DNA of 50,407 bases from Alicyclobacillus pomorum DSM 14955 (GCF_000472905.1 NZ_AXAR01000019.1:187-50593), one strand, 5' to 3'. Shown: positions 31,415 through 41,450, counted from the stretch's first letter. Translations and numbers: made by a program. Notes: a model not told the origin generated them from the letters alone.

Positions 31415-32119
31415 TTACACACTCGCAGGTTCGCCCGAGCTGTAGTAGTTGTAGTAATAGTACTCTCCGGCCACCTTCTTTTCCAACCGATTCAAGACCA
31501 CACCGAGAATCCTCGCGTTCACCTGTTGGAGCGCCAGAGTCGCCTTCTTGGCATGCGCCCGATTTGTTTTCTTCGCATCTACGACGAACACAACCCCATC
31601 GGCACTGCGAGAGATCATTAACCCATCTGCGACAGACAAAATGGGTGGACTGTCCACAATAACTACGTCATATTTTTCTTTGCATGACAGGATGAAGTCG
31701 GAGAACATCTTACTTGCCAACATCTCATATGGGTTTGGTGGGATGGGGCCGCTGGGAAGTACCATCAGTCCAGGTGTTTGAGACTCAACAACGCATTCTT
31801 CGAATGACCTTTCCTTAATCAGAACAGAAGTCAGTCCATAGAGGTTTGAAACCTGGAACCTCTGATGAACCTGGGGTTTTCTCATATCAGCGTCAATCAA
31901 AAGGACGCGCTTACCGGCCTGAGCCGAAACGACAGCGATATTGCAGGCGGTCGCGGTCTTTCCTTCAGACGGTAGAGAACTCGTCACAAGGATGACGCGG
32001 ACGTCTCCGTCCACACTCGCAAACTGAACATTGGTACGCACTGTCCGATAGGCCTCAGTGATTGGTGAACGTGGATTGGTCTGGGCAATAGGACGCGGGT
32101 TTCGGTTGGATAAAGCCAT
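31415..32119 (-). CDS. BY-kinase (CapB/YwqD/EpsB-like tyrosine kinase)
   Basis: This 234-residue cytoplasmic kinase has Walker A SSLPSEGKT (about 47-55), Walker A' VLLIDADMRKP (about 72-82) and Walker B VVIVDSPP. The C-terminal tyrosine cluster YYYYNYY (about 220-226) is autophosphorylated in this family. SPITEAYRTVRTNVQF is the oligomerisation motif near the N-terminus. It controls EPS polymerisation and export with the Wzz-like partner and is reversed by CapC. ATG 32119 behind GAGGGTG is preferred to the longer frame at 32149. Confidence 0.95.
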   Translation of the reverse strand: MALSNRNPRPIAQTNPRSPITEAYRTVRTNVQFASVDGDVRVILVTSSLPSEGKTATACNIAVVSAQAGKRVLLIDADMRKPQVHQRFQVSNLYGLTSVLIKERSFEECVVESQTPGLMVLPSGPIPPNPYEMLASKMFSDFILSCKEKYDVVIVDSPPILSVADGLMISRSADGVVFVVDAKKTNRAHAKKATLALQQVNARILGVVLNRLEKKVAGEYYYYNYYSSGEPASV

Positions 32120-32175
32120 AAAAACACCCTCTTCACACAATGTGGGCACAAGTTGACTTGCTAGAATTCGACGTG

Positions 32176-32226
32176 AATATACAAAATCCTTTTTCGGTGT
32201 TGTAAAAATCCTTTATCGGTATTGTA
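32176..32226 (-). promoter_or_regulatory. tandem 22-bp-spaced direct repeats and promoter of the kinase-modulator unit
   Basis: AAATCCTTTTTCGGTGTTGTA (32184-32204) and AAATCCTTTATCGGTATTGTA (32206-32226) match in 19 of 21 positions and are spaced 22 bp, two helical turns. On the minus strand a TTTACA (32206-32201) and TATATT (32181-32176) form a candidate promoter overlapping one repeat. The repeats look like binding sites for a regulator of EPS synthesis. Confidence 0.55.
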
Positions 32227-32397
32227 AAATTTCTCCCTTGAACACGTTAAAGCAGCGTGTAAAATAATATTTGTTTCTGTGCATAAATGGATGTGGTACC
32301 ATTGGCTTCGAGGGGCGAAATACTTCGACATAAGAACATTAGGACCGGTACATAACGGGCTCATTCGGAGACAAATCTTCGACACAGTCGAGGACAG

Positions 32398-32511
32398 ATG
32401 AATCCGATGCTGAGGATGCGATGGTTCAAACTATTACGAGCATTACGCCGTAATAACGGGGAGCGACCCATTGTATTCTTGGTTTCGGTTCTATTTATAG
32501 TTGAATACTGA
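32398..32511 (+). CDS. possible small leader peptide/membrane protein (37 aa)
   Basis: An ATG with GAGG just upstream (spacing short) opens a 37-codon frame: a basic start (RMRWFKLLRALRRNNGER) and a hydrophobic end (PIVFLVSVLFIVEY). It stops 23 bases before the sugar-transferase gene. It could be a leader or a small membrane partner. The remaining 32227-32397 region shows no gene. Confidence 0.3.
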   Translation: MNPMLRMRWFKLLRALRRNNGERPIVFLVSVLFIVEY

Positions 32512-32534
32512 TACGGGGTAGTGGGACAAGGGTT

Positions 32535-33929
32535 ATGGAGCAAGCAAAAGTCAATGCAAGGCTGATGGGGTTGTTAGTTGATGTAGTCACAATAGTCCTT
32601 GTTTTCGTGCTGATCTATTATGTTTGTTACGCAATCTACGGCCATACGGTGTTCGTGAAAGACACCGCCATGTACTACGAAGCATTGGTGTTGCTTTCGT
32701 GGTTATCCGCGTTGTTGTTTGCTGCGGAGTACCCAGTACGCAGACTTACAAGCTTTCGTCAGGACTTATACATCGTTTTACGGGTGAACGCATTAGGACT
32801 CCTCATATTTGGCGCTGCATCCTTCATCCTCAAGGCGCACAGCTTGAGTCGCTTGTTCGTCGCGCTTTTTCTGGTGTCCATTGTGCTGTGTATGTCCCTA
32901 AATCGCATCGTCGTTCGCTGGATGCTCGCGACGTTACGGGGATCTGGATGGGACTCACGTACACGACTGATTGTTGGCGACGGTTCTCTTGCCAATACGT
33001 ATCTATCCAAAATCGAAGAATACCCCGGAACCGGAATTCGCGTACTTGGATTCGTGAGGGCTGGGAAACTAGCAAACGGATTGGCTGCGCCGTGTCTAGG
33101 TGATATCTCCAACTTTCGGGATATTCTCGCAAAGCACCCTGTAGATGGTGTTGTAGTCGCTTTGCCCATCACGGATCCTCTCGTTCAACAGGTAGTTGAC
33201 GAGTGTAAACTGCAAGGTGTATCTGTGGAAATCTTGCTGGACGAGTTCTCGTCACTAATTAATTCGAGCCGACTCGTGCACGGAATGGGGGTTCCCCGGC
33301 TGTTTATTTCTAGTATTCCTCACACCAATGTTGCATTGGTGTGGAAGAGGCTTACGGACATCGTCATTAGTGCTTTGGCTCTCATTATTTGTCTACCTAT
33401 CTTCGCTGCTATTGCCATAGCCATCAAGTTAGACGATGGTGGACCTGTGTTTTTTGCGCAAGTGCGCGTTGGCTTGCGGGGAAAGAAGTTCTTCATGTAC
33501 AAATTTCGGAGCATGTGTGTTGACGCTGAAAAGAAGCGGAAGGAATTGCTTCATTTGAATGAGATGTCCGGGCCTGTGTTCAAGCTGAAGCATGATCCGC
33601 GTGTGACACGCGTTGGCAGATTCATTAGACGGACAAGCCTCGATGAGCTTCCACAGCTCTGGAATGTTCTTAAGGGGGAAATGAGCATAGTAGGGCCTCG
33701 GCCGCCTCTACCGTACGAGGTGGACGAATACGACTATGCACATCGTAGGCGACTTAGCGTGAAGCCAGGACTCACCTGCCTATGGCAAATTAGTGGACGT
33801 AACGATATTGACTTTGATAGATGGATGGACTTGGACATGGCGTACATAGACAATTGGTCGTATTTGAACGACTGGAAGATCATCGTCAAGACGATACCGG
33901 CCGTATTCAAGCGGACTGGGGCGAGTTAG
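32535..33929 (+). CDS. polyprenyl-phosphate sugar-1-phosphate transferase (PssY/WbaP-like)
   Basis: This 464-residue membrane enzyme starts glycan assembly by moving a sugar-1-phosphate from a nucleotide sugar to undecaprenyl phosphate. The N-terminal half has four helices and a Rossmann-like CoA-binding-type domain ([20 protein letters not shown]). The catalytic half (about 268-464) has [52 protein letters not shown] and [14 protein letters not shown]. Family members mostly use UDP-Glc or UDP-Gal; UDP-Glc fits the GalU gene next door. The ribosome site is weak (AAGGG). It is the first gene of the long plus-strand EPS operon. Confidence 0.95.
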   Translation: MEQAKVNARLMGLLVDVVTIVLVFVLIYYVCYAIYGHTVFVKDTAMYYEALVLLSWLSALLFAAEYPVRRLTSFRQDLYIVLRVNALGLLIFGAASFILKAHSLSRLFVALFLVSIVLCMSLNRIVVRWMLATLRGSGWDSRTRLIVGDGSLANTYLSKIEEYPGTGIRVLGFVRAGKLANGLAAPCLGDISNFRDILAKHPVDGVVVALPITDPLVQQVVDECKLQGVSVEILLDEFSSLINSSRLVHGMGVPRLFISSIPHTNVALVWKRLTDIVISALALIICLPIFAAIAIAIKLDDGGPVFFAQVRVGLRGKKFFMYKFRSMCVDAEKKRKELLHLNEMSGPVFKLKHDPRVTRVGRFIRRTSLDELPQLWNVLKGEMSIVGPRPPLPYEVDEYDYAHRRRLSVKPGLTCLWQISGRNDIDFDRWMDLDMAYIDNWSYLNDWKIIVKTIPAVFKRTGAS

Positions 33930-34010
33930 GAAGTGAACGTTAACTTCTTTACCGCTCTCGGCTGTGGCACGACGAACACGTTGTTTTGATTGCGATAGGG
34001 GTGAGGATAC

Positions 34011-34892
34011 ATGATGGTACGTAAGGCAATCATCCCGGCTGCGGGTCTCGGTACGAGATTTTTGCCAGCAACGAAGGCGATGCCGAAGGAAATGTTACCT
34101 ATAGTAGATAAACCGACGATTCAATACATCGTTGAGGAAGCGGTCGCCTCTGGCATTGAGGACATCATCATTGTTACCGGAAAAGGGAAGCGTTCGATTG
34201 AAGATCATTTTGATCGTGCCGTTGAACTTGAAGAATTGCTCGTGGAAAAGGGAAAAACAGATCTTCTGGACGAGATTGAAGCCATCACAAACATGGCGAA
34301 CATCCACTTTATTAGGCAAAAAAAGCCGTTGGGTTTAGGTCACGCGGTCTGGAGTGCCCGCCGATTCATAGGTGATGAGCCTTTCGCCGTTCTGTTGGGG
34401 GACGACATTGTATGCAGTGAAGTTCCCTGCCTTCGTCAACTGCTTACCGTACACGAACGAACTGGAAAGTCTGTTATCGCTGTTCAAAATGTTCCTCTGG
34501 AAATGGTTTCTCGCTACGGTATTGTAGATCCAGTAACATTAGGACCGAGACTCTCGGAAGTGCGTGCTTTGGTGGAAAAACCAGATTCGTCAGTTGCCCC
34601 GTCAACTCTCGCAATAGCAGGTCGCTACGTTCTATCTCCATTAATCTTTGATTACCTGGAAAATGGTCATATAGGTGTCGGGGGAGAAATCCAACTGACC
34701 GATGCACTCAATGAATTAAACAACGTGGAAGGAATCCTGGCATACGAGTTTGAGGGGCGCCGTTATGATGTAGGTGAAAAACTCGGTTTTATACAGGCTA
34801 CGTTGGAACTTGCGTTGGAAAATCCTAATCTGCGAGAGAGCCTCGAACAATTAATGGAAGGTTTACTAATGAGGGCGGGCGTAAGCTTGTGA
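34011..34892 (+). CDS. galU: UTP-glucose-1-phosphate uridylyltransferase
   Basis: The 293-residue enzyme makes UDP-glucose from UTP and glucose-1-phosphate. It carries the nucleotide-binding motif [20 protein letters not shown] (10-29), the activating lysine region [20 protein letters not shown], and [10 protein letters not shown] near residue 225. Length and motifs fit bacterial GalU/GtaB. GGGGTGAGG precedes ATG 34011; a second ATG follows directly. Its product feeds the sugar transferase and the Ugd enzyme of this operon. The stop overlaps the next start. Confidence 0.96.
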   Translation: MMVRKAIIPAAGLGTRFLPATKAMPKEMLPIVDKPTIQYIVEEAVASGIEDIIIVTGKGKRSIEDHFDRAVELEELLVEKGKTDLLDEIEAITNMANIHFIRQKKPLGLGHAVWSARRFIGDEPFAVLLGDDIVCSEVPCLRQLLTVHERTGKSVIAVQNVPLEMVSRYGIVDPVTLGPRLSEVRALVEKPDSSVAPSTLAIAGRYVLSPLIFDYLENGHIGVGGEIQLTDALNELNNVEGILAYEFEGRRYDVGEKLGFIQATLELALENPNLRESLEQLMEGLLMRAGVSL

Positions 34893-36100
34893 TGCAGTCA
34901 TTCCATGCTAATGATGAGCGGGCGAAATACTACAGGGCAGACAGAACGTTTCGGGTCGTTCTGGTGCATGATTACCTGAATCAGTTGGGGGGAGCAGAGA
35001 AGGTCGTGGGTGTACTCCATGAGATGTTCCCAGAGGCTCCTGTGTATACCTCCATCGTTGATAGAAATCGTTTATGGTCCAACCTGGCTGACGCCGATAT
35101 ACGGCCCAGCTTCATGCAGCACATACCCTTGATTCGGAAGAAGTTCAAGTGGTTTTTCATGCTCTATCCCTTTGCTTTCAGGATGCTCAGAATCCCCGAT
35201 TGTGATGTGGTGATATCGTCGAGCAGTGCATATGCGAAGGGCATAAAGCTGCCGAGACGTTCTCGACCTGTTCACATCTGCTACTGCCACACTCCCATGC
35301 GTTTTGCATGGAACTTTGAACAATACATTCGGAACGAGACGTCTTCCAAAATCCTTAAGATTCTTGCCCGATGCTTCGTCCCGGTTCTCAAGCAATGGGA
35401 TAAGGCTACCTCGAAGCAAGTAGACCTGTTTATTGCTAATTCCCGAACGGTGCAGGAGCGGATTAAACGGGTTTATAACCGGGAAGCGATTGTCGTCCAT
35501 CCGCCGGTTGATTTGCCTGAGCGTCTTGTACGAAATCCTGAACCGTATTTTTTGATTCTGTCACGCCTCGTCTCGTATAAACGGCTGGACTTGGCCGTAG
35601 AGGCCTGTACACGTGCAGGGTTGCCGCTGATTGTGATTGGGGACGGCCCAGACAGGGCTAGGTTACAGGCTTTGGCGGGTGATAACGTCAAATTTCTCGG
35701 CTTTCAGCCGCAGGATGTCATACTTGAACACCTGGCGCGGTGCAAAGCGCTCATTTTTCCTGGTGAAGAGGATTTTGGAATTACGCCTGTCGAGGCTCAC
35801 GCGCAAGGACGGCCCGTAGTTGCCTATCGCGCCGGTGGTGCTCTAGATACCGTCATTGAAGGAGTCAATGGGCTGTTCTTCGAAAAGCAGTCACCAGAAG
35901 CGTTAATCGAGGCATTAATGAAAGTCGATAGCTATGATTGGGATCCAACGGTCATTAGACAAGCTGCAGAACGGTTTAGCCGGAGCCGGTTTGAAGAAAG
36001 AATGAAGCAACTATTATCGAGGGTTGTACTTGAAGGAAGAAAACGAATTGAATCGGTAGCTTTGCCGGCTGACATGCTTGAGAAGGGGATAACACAATGA
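34892..36100 (+). CDS. GT4-family glycosyltransferase 1
   Basis: This 402-residue GT-B enzyme begins near VVLVHDYLNQLGGAEKVVGV, with the glycine-rich acceptor loop. YFLILSRLVSYKRLDLAVEA opens the C-terminal donor domain, and FPGEEDFGITPVEAHAQGRPVVAY supplies the E-x7-E motif of retaining GT4 enzymes. Sugar specificity is unknown; a mannosyl- or glucosyltransferase is likely. ATG 34892 overlaps the galU stop (TGATG); GTG 34889 is possible. Coupled to ugd downstream by ATGA. Confidence 0.93.
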   Translation: MQSFHANDERAKYYRADRTFRVVLVHDYLNQLGGAEKVVGVLHEMFPEAPVYTSIVDRNRLWSNLADADIRPSFMQHIPLIRKKFKWFFMLYPFAFRMLRIPDCDVVISSSSAYAKGIKLPRRSRPVHICYCHTPMRFAWNFEQYIRNETSSKILKILARCFVPVLKQWDKATSKQVDLFIANSRTVQERIKRVYNREAIVVHPPVDLPERLVRNPEPYFLILSRLVSYKRLDLAVEACTRAGLPLIVIGDGPDRARLQALAGDNVKFLGFQPQDVILEHLARCKALIFPGEEDFGITPVEAHAQGRPVVAYRAGGALDTVIEGVNGLFFEKQSPEALIEALMKVDSYDWDPTVIRQAAERFSRSRFEERMKQLLSRVVLEGRKRIESVALPADMLEKGITQ

Positions 36101-37404
36101 ATGTGCTCGTGATTGGAACAGGTTATGTGGGACTTGTGACCGGCCTTTGCTTTGCAAAGCTCGGGCACAAGGTGACCTGCGTGGACAAAGACTCGGATAA
36201 GATTGCGCGACTCCAGCGCGGGCAGGCGCCCATCTATGAACCTGGACTTGAAGGGCTGTTGCAGGAGCAAATAGCCGCAAATATGGTAAAGTTCTCAACG
36301 ATCATCCCTACACCGAACGATGCCGATATTGCGCTCATCGCAGTGGGGACGCCTGCACTCGCCTCTGGTGAAGCTGACTTGAGCGCGGTGTTTGCCGCAG
36401 TGGACGAGCTGGCGCACAAGCTTCCTCGGAGTGCTGTGTTGGGTACAAAAAGTACGGTTCCGGTTGGCACGGCCCTCCGAATCCAGGAGCGACTGAGCGC
36501 TGCAGGCCGCACGGACATTTCTGTTGTCTCAGTGCCTGAATTTCTTCGCGAAGGCAGTGCCGTCGAAGACACTTTTCATCCTCATCGCCTCGTGTTTGGT
36601 GTGATGGACCAGCGTGGCACAGATGTGCTTTCGGCGCTGCATGAGGGATTGGATGCACCCATCGTGGTCACGGACACGTCAACCGCAGAGATGATCAAGT
36701 ATGCGTCTAACGCCTTTTTGGCAACAAAGATCTCCTTTATTAATGAGATCGCAAATATTTGTGAGCGGGTAGGGGCTGATGTGTCCAAGGTTGCAACGGG
36801 CATGGGTCTCGACCCAAGAATTGGGTCTTCCTTTCTCAGGGCTGGACTAGGCTACGGGGGTTCATGCTTTCCTAAAGACACCCGAGCTTTGGTTAATATC
36901 GCGGGCAGCGTACAGTATGACTTCCAACTTTTAAAGGCTGTAGTAGAGGTGAATCAGCGCCAACGGCTGCAACCCATGAATCGACTGCGTGAATGGCTGA
37001 CACAGTTGCAAGGAAAGGTTGTAGTACTTCTGGGGGTTTCTTTTAAACCAGGGACTGACGATATTCGAGAATCGCCGGCGCTGGAGCTCACGCGTGATCT
37101 CAAGAACGCAGGGGCTATCGTACGCCACTGCGATCCGGTCGTGAAGGAATTTTTGGATGACGATGGTCAACCTATCACTGTGACAGACGATCCATTTGAG
37201 GCCCTTCAAGGGGCGGACGCTGCTGTCTTGGTCACTGAGTGGCCATTATTCACTAAGCTGGATTGGAACGCTGTAGGGAAGGTTATGAACCAGAAGTTCC
37301 TGTTTGATGGACGCAATGTTCTCCAACGAGAAATTGTGGAGTCCGCTGGATTCGTGTTCTCGAACGTTGGGTATAACCCTTCAGTAGCTTATGCCACGAT
37401 TTAG
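36097..37404 (+). CDS. ugd: UDP-glucose 6-dehydrogenase
   Basis: The 435-residue NAD-dependent enzyme oxidises UDP-glucose to UDP-glucuronate. Features: Rossmann motif GTGYVGLVTG (7-16), GTPALASGEADLSAV, the lysine in YASNAFLATKISFINE, and catalytic C257 in GLGYGGSCFPKDTRAL. The C-terminal UDP-binding part has GVSFKPGTDDIRESPAL. Together with GalU it indicates that the glycan contains glucuronic acid or a sugar derived from it. ATGA overlaps the end of the GT4 gene. BY-kinases often phosphorylate this enzyme in EPS loci; that is known for relatives, not shown here. Confidence 0.97.
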   Translation: MNVLVIGTGYVGLVTGLCFAKLGHKVTCVDKDSDKIARLQRGQAPIYEPGLEGLLQEQIAANMVKFSTIIPTPNDADIALIAVGTPALASGEADLSAVFAAVDELAHKLPRSAVLGTKSTVPVGTALRIQERLSAAGRTDISVVSVPEFLREGSAVEDTFHPHRLVFGVMDQRGTDVLSALHEGLDAPIVVTDTSTAEMIKYASNAFLATKISFINEIANICERVGADVSKVATGMGLDPRIGSSFLRAGLGYGGSCFPKDTRALVNIAGSVQYDFQLLKAVVEVNQRQRLQPMNRLREWLTQLQGKVVVLLGVSFKPGTDDIRESPALELTRDLKNAGAIVRHCDPVVKEFLDDDGQPITVTDDPFEALQGADAAVLVTEWPLFTKLDWNAVGKVMNQKFLFDGRNVLQREIVESAGFVFSNVGYNPSVAYATI

Positions 37405-37526
37405 ATGATTTATAAAGTGTAACTGAATTGACGAATGTGAAGCGTTCGCTGCTTGTTTTTGCGTTCATCAAGGGGACAAGGTGCTGAAACTTCCGTGCCT
37501 TGGACGAGAATGGAGCTACTCTAGGT

Positions 37527-38651
37527 ATGAAGCTTCTTATTTTGAGAGGTTCTTCGCAATACGTCAATCCACTAGTTTACAATGTTCAGGAAATCGGTTT
37601 GGCTAAGGTGCTTGCCAGTCGAGGGTGGAAAGTAAGAATTATTTCGTCTGGCAAGGCGCCTAAGACAGTTGCCCCTATAGATGGGGTAGAATGGGTTGAA
37701 TGCAAAAGGGTTGGTCTTTCGAAAAACCTGGGTTGGCCCAGTGGTACCTTACGCAAAATTCGGGAGTTTGGCCCTGATATTATCCAGGTCCAAGATATTC
37801 TGACACCCTCGACCATACTTGCAGCAGTGGCCAAGGCACAAGCGAATGTTCCGTTGGTTCTATCGATGGGAGAATATCCAAGTGGCAGGATGACCCGCAA
37901 TTTGGCTCGTGAAGCATTAGCCTCGTTCATGAAACGCAGGTATTCCGCGGTTCTGTGCAAAACGACAACTTCAGCGACATATTGTGAAAAGCTTGGGTTA
38001 CCTCAAGTGACAGTCTGTCCAGTGGGCATAGACCCCGAAGCCTACGCTCCCGGATCCGAGCGTTCAGAGATGGCGTGGGTTCGGGGGATTCAGGAAAAAC
38101 GCTCTCGTGGGAAACGTATATTGTGCCATGTCGGCAGACTGGACAAGTTTGACAACATTCCGTTCCTCATGCAGGTCCTGCAACAACTGCCTTCTGAATA
38201 CGAGATGCTTATTGCGGGAGAACCTCGTGAGTACGGGGCGAATGTTGCTAATCAGTTTGGTGTATCAGAACGAGTTACATTTGTGGGTTCGGTCCCGAAT
38301 CGAGTGATTGGGACAGTGTTCAACAATTCGTTGGCAACGCTATCCTGTTCTACATTTGAACCCTTTGGTCTTTCGGCGGTCGAAAGCTTGTACTATGGGT
38401 GTCCAGTATTTGCACATCCGACCGGCGGCCTTCTCGACATCGTCGCGAATGAACAGAATGGGATTCATATACCCGATAGGGAGCCACGGACATGGGCCCT
38501 CGTTATTAGGAAGACAGTTGAAGAGGGTACTCTAGAAACGCTAAGGGCCAATGCTACGAAAAACAGGCATCAGTTAACATGGCCGCACCGAGCATTGGCT
38601 TATGAAAGGGTGTATATGAAAGTTTTGCAGATAAGTAGGTCGATGTCATGA
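37527..38651 (+). CDS. GT4-family glycosyltransferase 2
   Basis: This 374-residue GT-B glycosyltransferase begins MKLLILRGSSQYVNPLVYNV. The donor domain has ILCHVGRLDKFDNIPFLMQVL and CSTFEPFGLSAVESLYYGCP with the two catalytic/donor glutamates. ATG 37527 is chosen over the upstream frame at 37500 since GGAG is spaced before it. The 122-bp gap after ugd holds no terminator. ATGA overlap joins it to the next GT4. The sugar is unknown. Confidence 0.9.
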   Translation: MKLLILRGSSQYVNPLVYNVQEIGLAKVLASRGWKVRIISSGKAPKTVAPIDGVEWVECKRVGLSKNLGWPSGTLRKIREFGPDIIQVQDILTPSTILAAVAKAQANVPLVLSMGEYPSGRMTRNLAREALASFMKRRYSAVLCKTTTSATYCEKLGLPQVTVCPVGIDPEAYAPGSERSEMAWVRGIQEKRSRGKRILCHVGRLDKFDNIPFLMQVLQQLPSEYEMLIAGEPREYGANVANQFGVSERVTFVGSVPNRVIGTVFNNSLATLSCSTFEPFGLSAVESLYYGCPVFAHPTGGLLDIVANEQNGIHIPDREPRTWALVIRKTVEEGTLETLRANATKNRHQLTWPHRALAYERVYMKVLQISRSMS

Positions 38652-39796
38652 GCCGAACGCGTGTCCTGGTTGTCAATCACACCGCCCGACTCGGCGGCGG
38701 AGAGCGAGTCTTGCTGACATTTCTGTCCCAGTTGAGCATGACTTCACTTGAGGCCAAGTTAGTCGCACCTGCAGGACCATTGCTTGAAGAGGCAAGGCGG
38801 CTAGGAATAGAGTGTTTTCCTCTAATGTCCGAAGAGCTGCGAAGTACCCGAAAAGCTCTCGCCCCAACTGACCTTTTGAAAACTGTTCAGTTGTACCGTA
38901 CTCTCACAAAAGTGACTAAGGCGTATGCTCCTGACATTTTGTTGTCGAACTCTGTGAAGGCGCACGTCCTCGCCAACTTTGTTTCGCGAAGACTAGGGAT
39001 TCCATTAGCCATACGACTGCATGATCAGTTAAGTACGTTTTCCACCGTGGCTCAAAAATTAATGATGGGACCACTCCGCCGTGCAAGGCTCGTCAGCTGC
39101 GTATCTGAGAGCGTGGCGGACGACGTTCGAAACATAGTCGGCGCGCAGTGCAAGGTCAAGGTTTGTTACAACGGTGTGCCTTTTGATACGGAACCTTGTG
39201 AGGCGCATGTGCCGAAGCCGCGGATCGTAGCAGCTGGATGGATGCTTCCGTGGAAGGGATTTGATATTTTCATCCGAGCTATGGAAATCGTAGCGGAATG
39301 CACAGACGAATGGGAATTCGTTATTGCTGGTGACGTCGCGAGCGACGTGGCCGAAAGCCTTTCTTACAAAGAACAACTTAGACAAGCTGTTGAGCGGTCA
39401 AAGTGGAGGCATCGGTTTATCTTTGCGGGCCCTTATGAGAAGTTACGGGATGTCGTATGTTGCCCCAAGCACACCATATTCGTGTTGCCGTCACAGAGAC
39501 CCGACCCACTACCTACCGTGGTATTAGAAGCGGGTGCGCTTGGGCTGCCGGTAGTGGCAACCAACCTTGGCGGGTCACGAGAGATGATCTCCAGTGGGCG
39601 AACGGGCATCTTGACGGACATGGACCCTCGAGCTATATCGGAAGCAGTTCAATCTTTGGTTATGACACCGGAACGGCGGATGCGCTGCGGTGAGGCACTC
39701 CGTGCACATGTGAAAGCACGATTCTCAGTAAAATCGTATGTCGATCAGTTGAACGTGGATATCCTCTCGTGTGTAGCGGGGCTCGACGGAACGTAA
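38648..39796 (+). CDS. GT4-family glycosyltransferase 3
   Basis: The 382-residue GT-B enzyme has the acceptor loop ARLGGGERVLLTFLS, donor-domain start PRIVAAGWMLPWKGFDIFIRA and the motif RPDPLPTVVLEAGALGLPVVA. The usual first Glu of E-x7-E is replaced by Asp/Pro in RPDPLP while the second Glu (VVLEAG) is kept, as in several GT4 subgroups. It overlaps the previous gene by four bases. The specificity is unknown. Confidence 0.9.
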   Translation: MSRTRVLVVNHTARLGGGERVLLTFLSQLSMTSLEAKLVAPAGPLLEEARRLGIECFPLMSEELRSTRKALAPTDLLKTVQLYRTLTKVTKAYAPDILLSNSVKAHVLANFVSRRLGIPLAIRLHDQLSTFSTVAQKLMMGPLRRARLVSCVSESVADDVRNIVGAQCKVKVCYNGVPFDTEPCEAHVPKPRIVAAGWMLPWKGFDIFIRAMEIVAECTDEWEFVIAGDVASDVAESLSYKEQLRQAVERSKWRHRFIFAGPYEKLRDVVCCPKHTIFVLPSQRPDPLPTVVLEAGALGLPVVATNLGGSREMISSGRTGILTDMDPRAISEAVQSLVMTPERRMRCGEALRAHVKARFSVKSYVDQLNVDILSCVAGLDGT

Positions 39797-40391
39797 TTAA
39801 AGTTAGAACACGCGACAGAACTGCTTCGTCGTGCACTTAGGCTCCGTTTCTTGGCGGAGGGTGTGCTGTTTTTAGCGGTGGTTTCGTGGCGGGTGGGTAC
39901 AACTGGAAACTTCGTTTGCATTATAAAACCTAGGAAGCCAGAATGGATTACGCTAGCCCTTGGAATTTGCTTGCGTGTTGTGTTGCCTTCCTCATTAGAG
40001 TGTCAGTAATGTTGTAGCACTTTAACCAACCACGTCGCAGTTAGACGTGTTGTAGTAATGGTGATTGGCACCGTGGTGAGAAATGGATATGTTTTGCTTA
40101 CTTGTGTATGCTGTACTAGGCAACTTTCTCTTTTGGACTCAACATGGTTTCAGTCTACCTACCGATTTACCTTAGAAGTTTAAACTAACTATGTAACGCT
40201 TGTAACCTGAGATACTGAAATTCCTAGACAGTTCAAATTTAGGACTGTTGGCTCTATGTGGGTCGGGAATACGTACGAGACAGTATCAAGAAATACAGGC
40301 CTTACACAGGCTTTTACGAAGTGAACATCGGTACCACTGAGACCGCGAAAATTAACAAGGATGAAGATGGTATGATCTGGGGGGAGTTACA
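39797..40391. other. degenerate region between glycosyltransferases
   Basis: No intact gene was found in 595 bases. A start-less open stretch right after the GT4 stop reads LLRRALRLRFLAEGVLF with LAVVSWRVG after it, then RKPEWITLALGICLRVV. A second short stretch near 40095-40170 reads LLVYAVLGNFLFWTQHG. Both look like pieces of membrane proteins, possibly a lost polymerase or flippase, broken by stops. GGGGGGAG at 40379-40386 serves the next gene. Confidence 0.4.
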
Positions 40392-41450
40392 GTGGAAAGT
40401 TGTCAAGCACCTAGAGTTTACGCATGGCCCCGCAGGTTACCGAGCAACAAGTACCCGGAGCTTCTGTATGGTGCTCTATCTAAGCAAGGAGTTGACGTAC
40501 GTCCGTTGCGTTGGCGAGTTAAAAGTATTTTGCGTGCAGCGGGTGAACGCCATGCAAACAAATGGCTCCATTTTCACTGGGTCGGGTATTCTGGAAGGTC
40601 CCTTACGGTGACATGTGCTTATTGGATACTTATTTTTCTTGGAATGACAGCCCTCAAGTTTGGTGGTTTGAGGCTGGCCTGGACCGTACACAATCTAACA
40701 CCCCATAATAGCCGTTGGCGCAAAATTAACCGTCTAGGCTATTCCCTCTTACTTTCAAGAATGGTTGATGTGGTATTTACACACGCCGAGTGGACTAGAG
40801 AGAGATTAGAGCAGGAGTATAAATGGTCTGGTAATACGGTGGTCGTCCCACACGGAAACTATTGCGGCGTATATCCAAACACCATTTCAAAGGCTGCGAT
40901 CAGAGATAGATATTTGTGCCCTCATGACTCTTTCGTCTTCCTTTTCGTAGGCAGCTTAAGCAACTATAAGGGGCTAGATGTACTCATCGAAAATTTTAAG
41001 AAACTGAATGGGGCAGACTTGAGGTTGTGGATTGTGGGTGCGGGAAATGAAACAGTATGTCGTCAGCTTAAGAGTCTTTCTGCTGGGGACCCCCGTATTA
41101 TGATCGACACGCGTTTTGTACCAGACGACGAACTTGGTTCGCTCCTGAGTGCAGCTGACGTTGTTGTTCTTCCATACAAAGAGATTACGACTTCAGGTTC
41201 CCTGGTCCTAGCATTATCCTTCGGAAAGCCTGTTATAGCTCCGGCCGTTGGCTCTATACCTGAGTACGCAGATTCCGATTGCGCCTTCCTTTACGATCCG
41301 GACATCAGAGAAGGCCTGATACTAGCTATGAGACAGAGCCTGACTGCTGATTTGCAAGCCATGGGTCATCACGCTGTTAATTTGGCTTCCAAGTGGAGCT
41401 GGGACATTGTGGCCCGTAAGTTCGCCGATGTCTTTGTGCATAATTCTTAG
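40392..41450 (+). CDS. GT4-family glycosyltransferase 4
   Basis: The 352-residue protein starts with GTG behind GGGGGGAG and reads VYAWPRRLPSNKYPELLYGA, then HFHWVGYSG, as in GumH/beta-mannosyltransferase-like GT4 enzymes of polysaccharide loci. VVVPHGNYCGVYPN, FVFLFVGSLSNYKGLDVLIE and LPYKEITTSGSLVLALSFGKPVIAP form the donor domain. A long hydrophobic stretch (about 75-90) is normal membrane association. It lies between two degenerate regions, so promoter or read-through from upstream is uncertain. Confidence 0.88.
   Translation: MESCQAPRVYAWPRRLPSNKYPELLYGALSKQGVDVRPLRWRVKSILRAAGERHANKWLHFHWVGYSGRSLTVTCAYWILIFLGMTALKFGGLRLAWTVHNLTPHNSRWRKINRLGYSLLLSRMVDVVFTHAEWTRERLEQEYKWSGNTVVVPHGNYCGVYPNTISKAAIRDRYLCPHDSFVFLFVGSLSNYKGLDVLIENFKKLNGADLRLWIVGAGNETVCRQLKSLSAGDPRIMIDTRFVPDDELGSLLSAADVVVLPYKEITTSGSLVLALSFGKPVIAPAVGSIPEYADSDCAFLYDPDIREGLILAMRQSLTADLQAMGHHAVNLASKWSWDIVARKFADVFVHNS

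Noticed and set aside
40258-40611. 117-codon frame before GT4-4
   Set aside because: It overlaps the true GT4 start region in a different frame, lacks a ribosome site and shows no family pattern.
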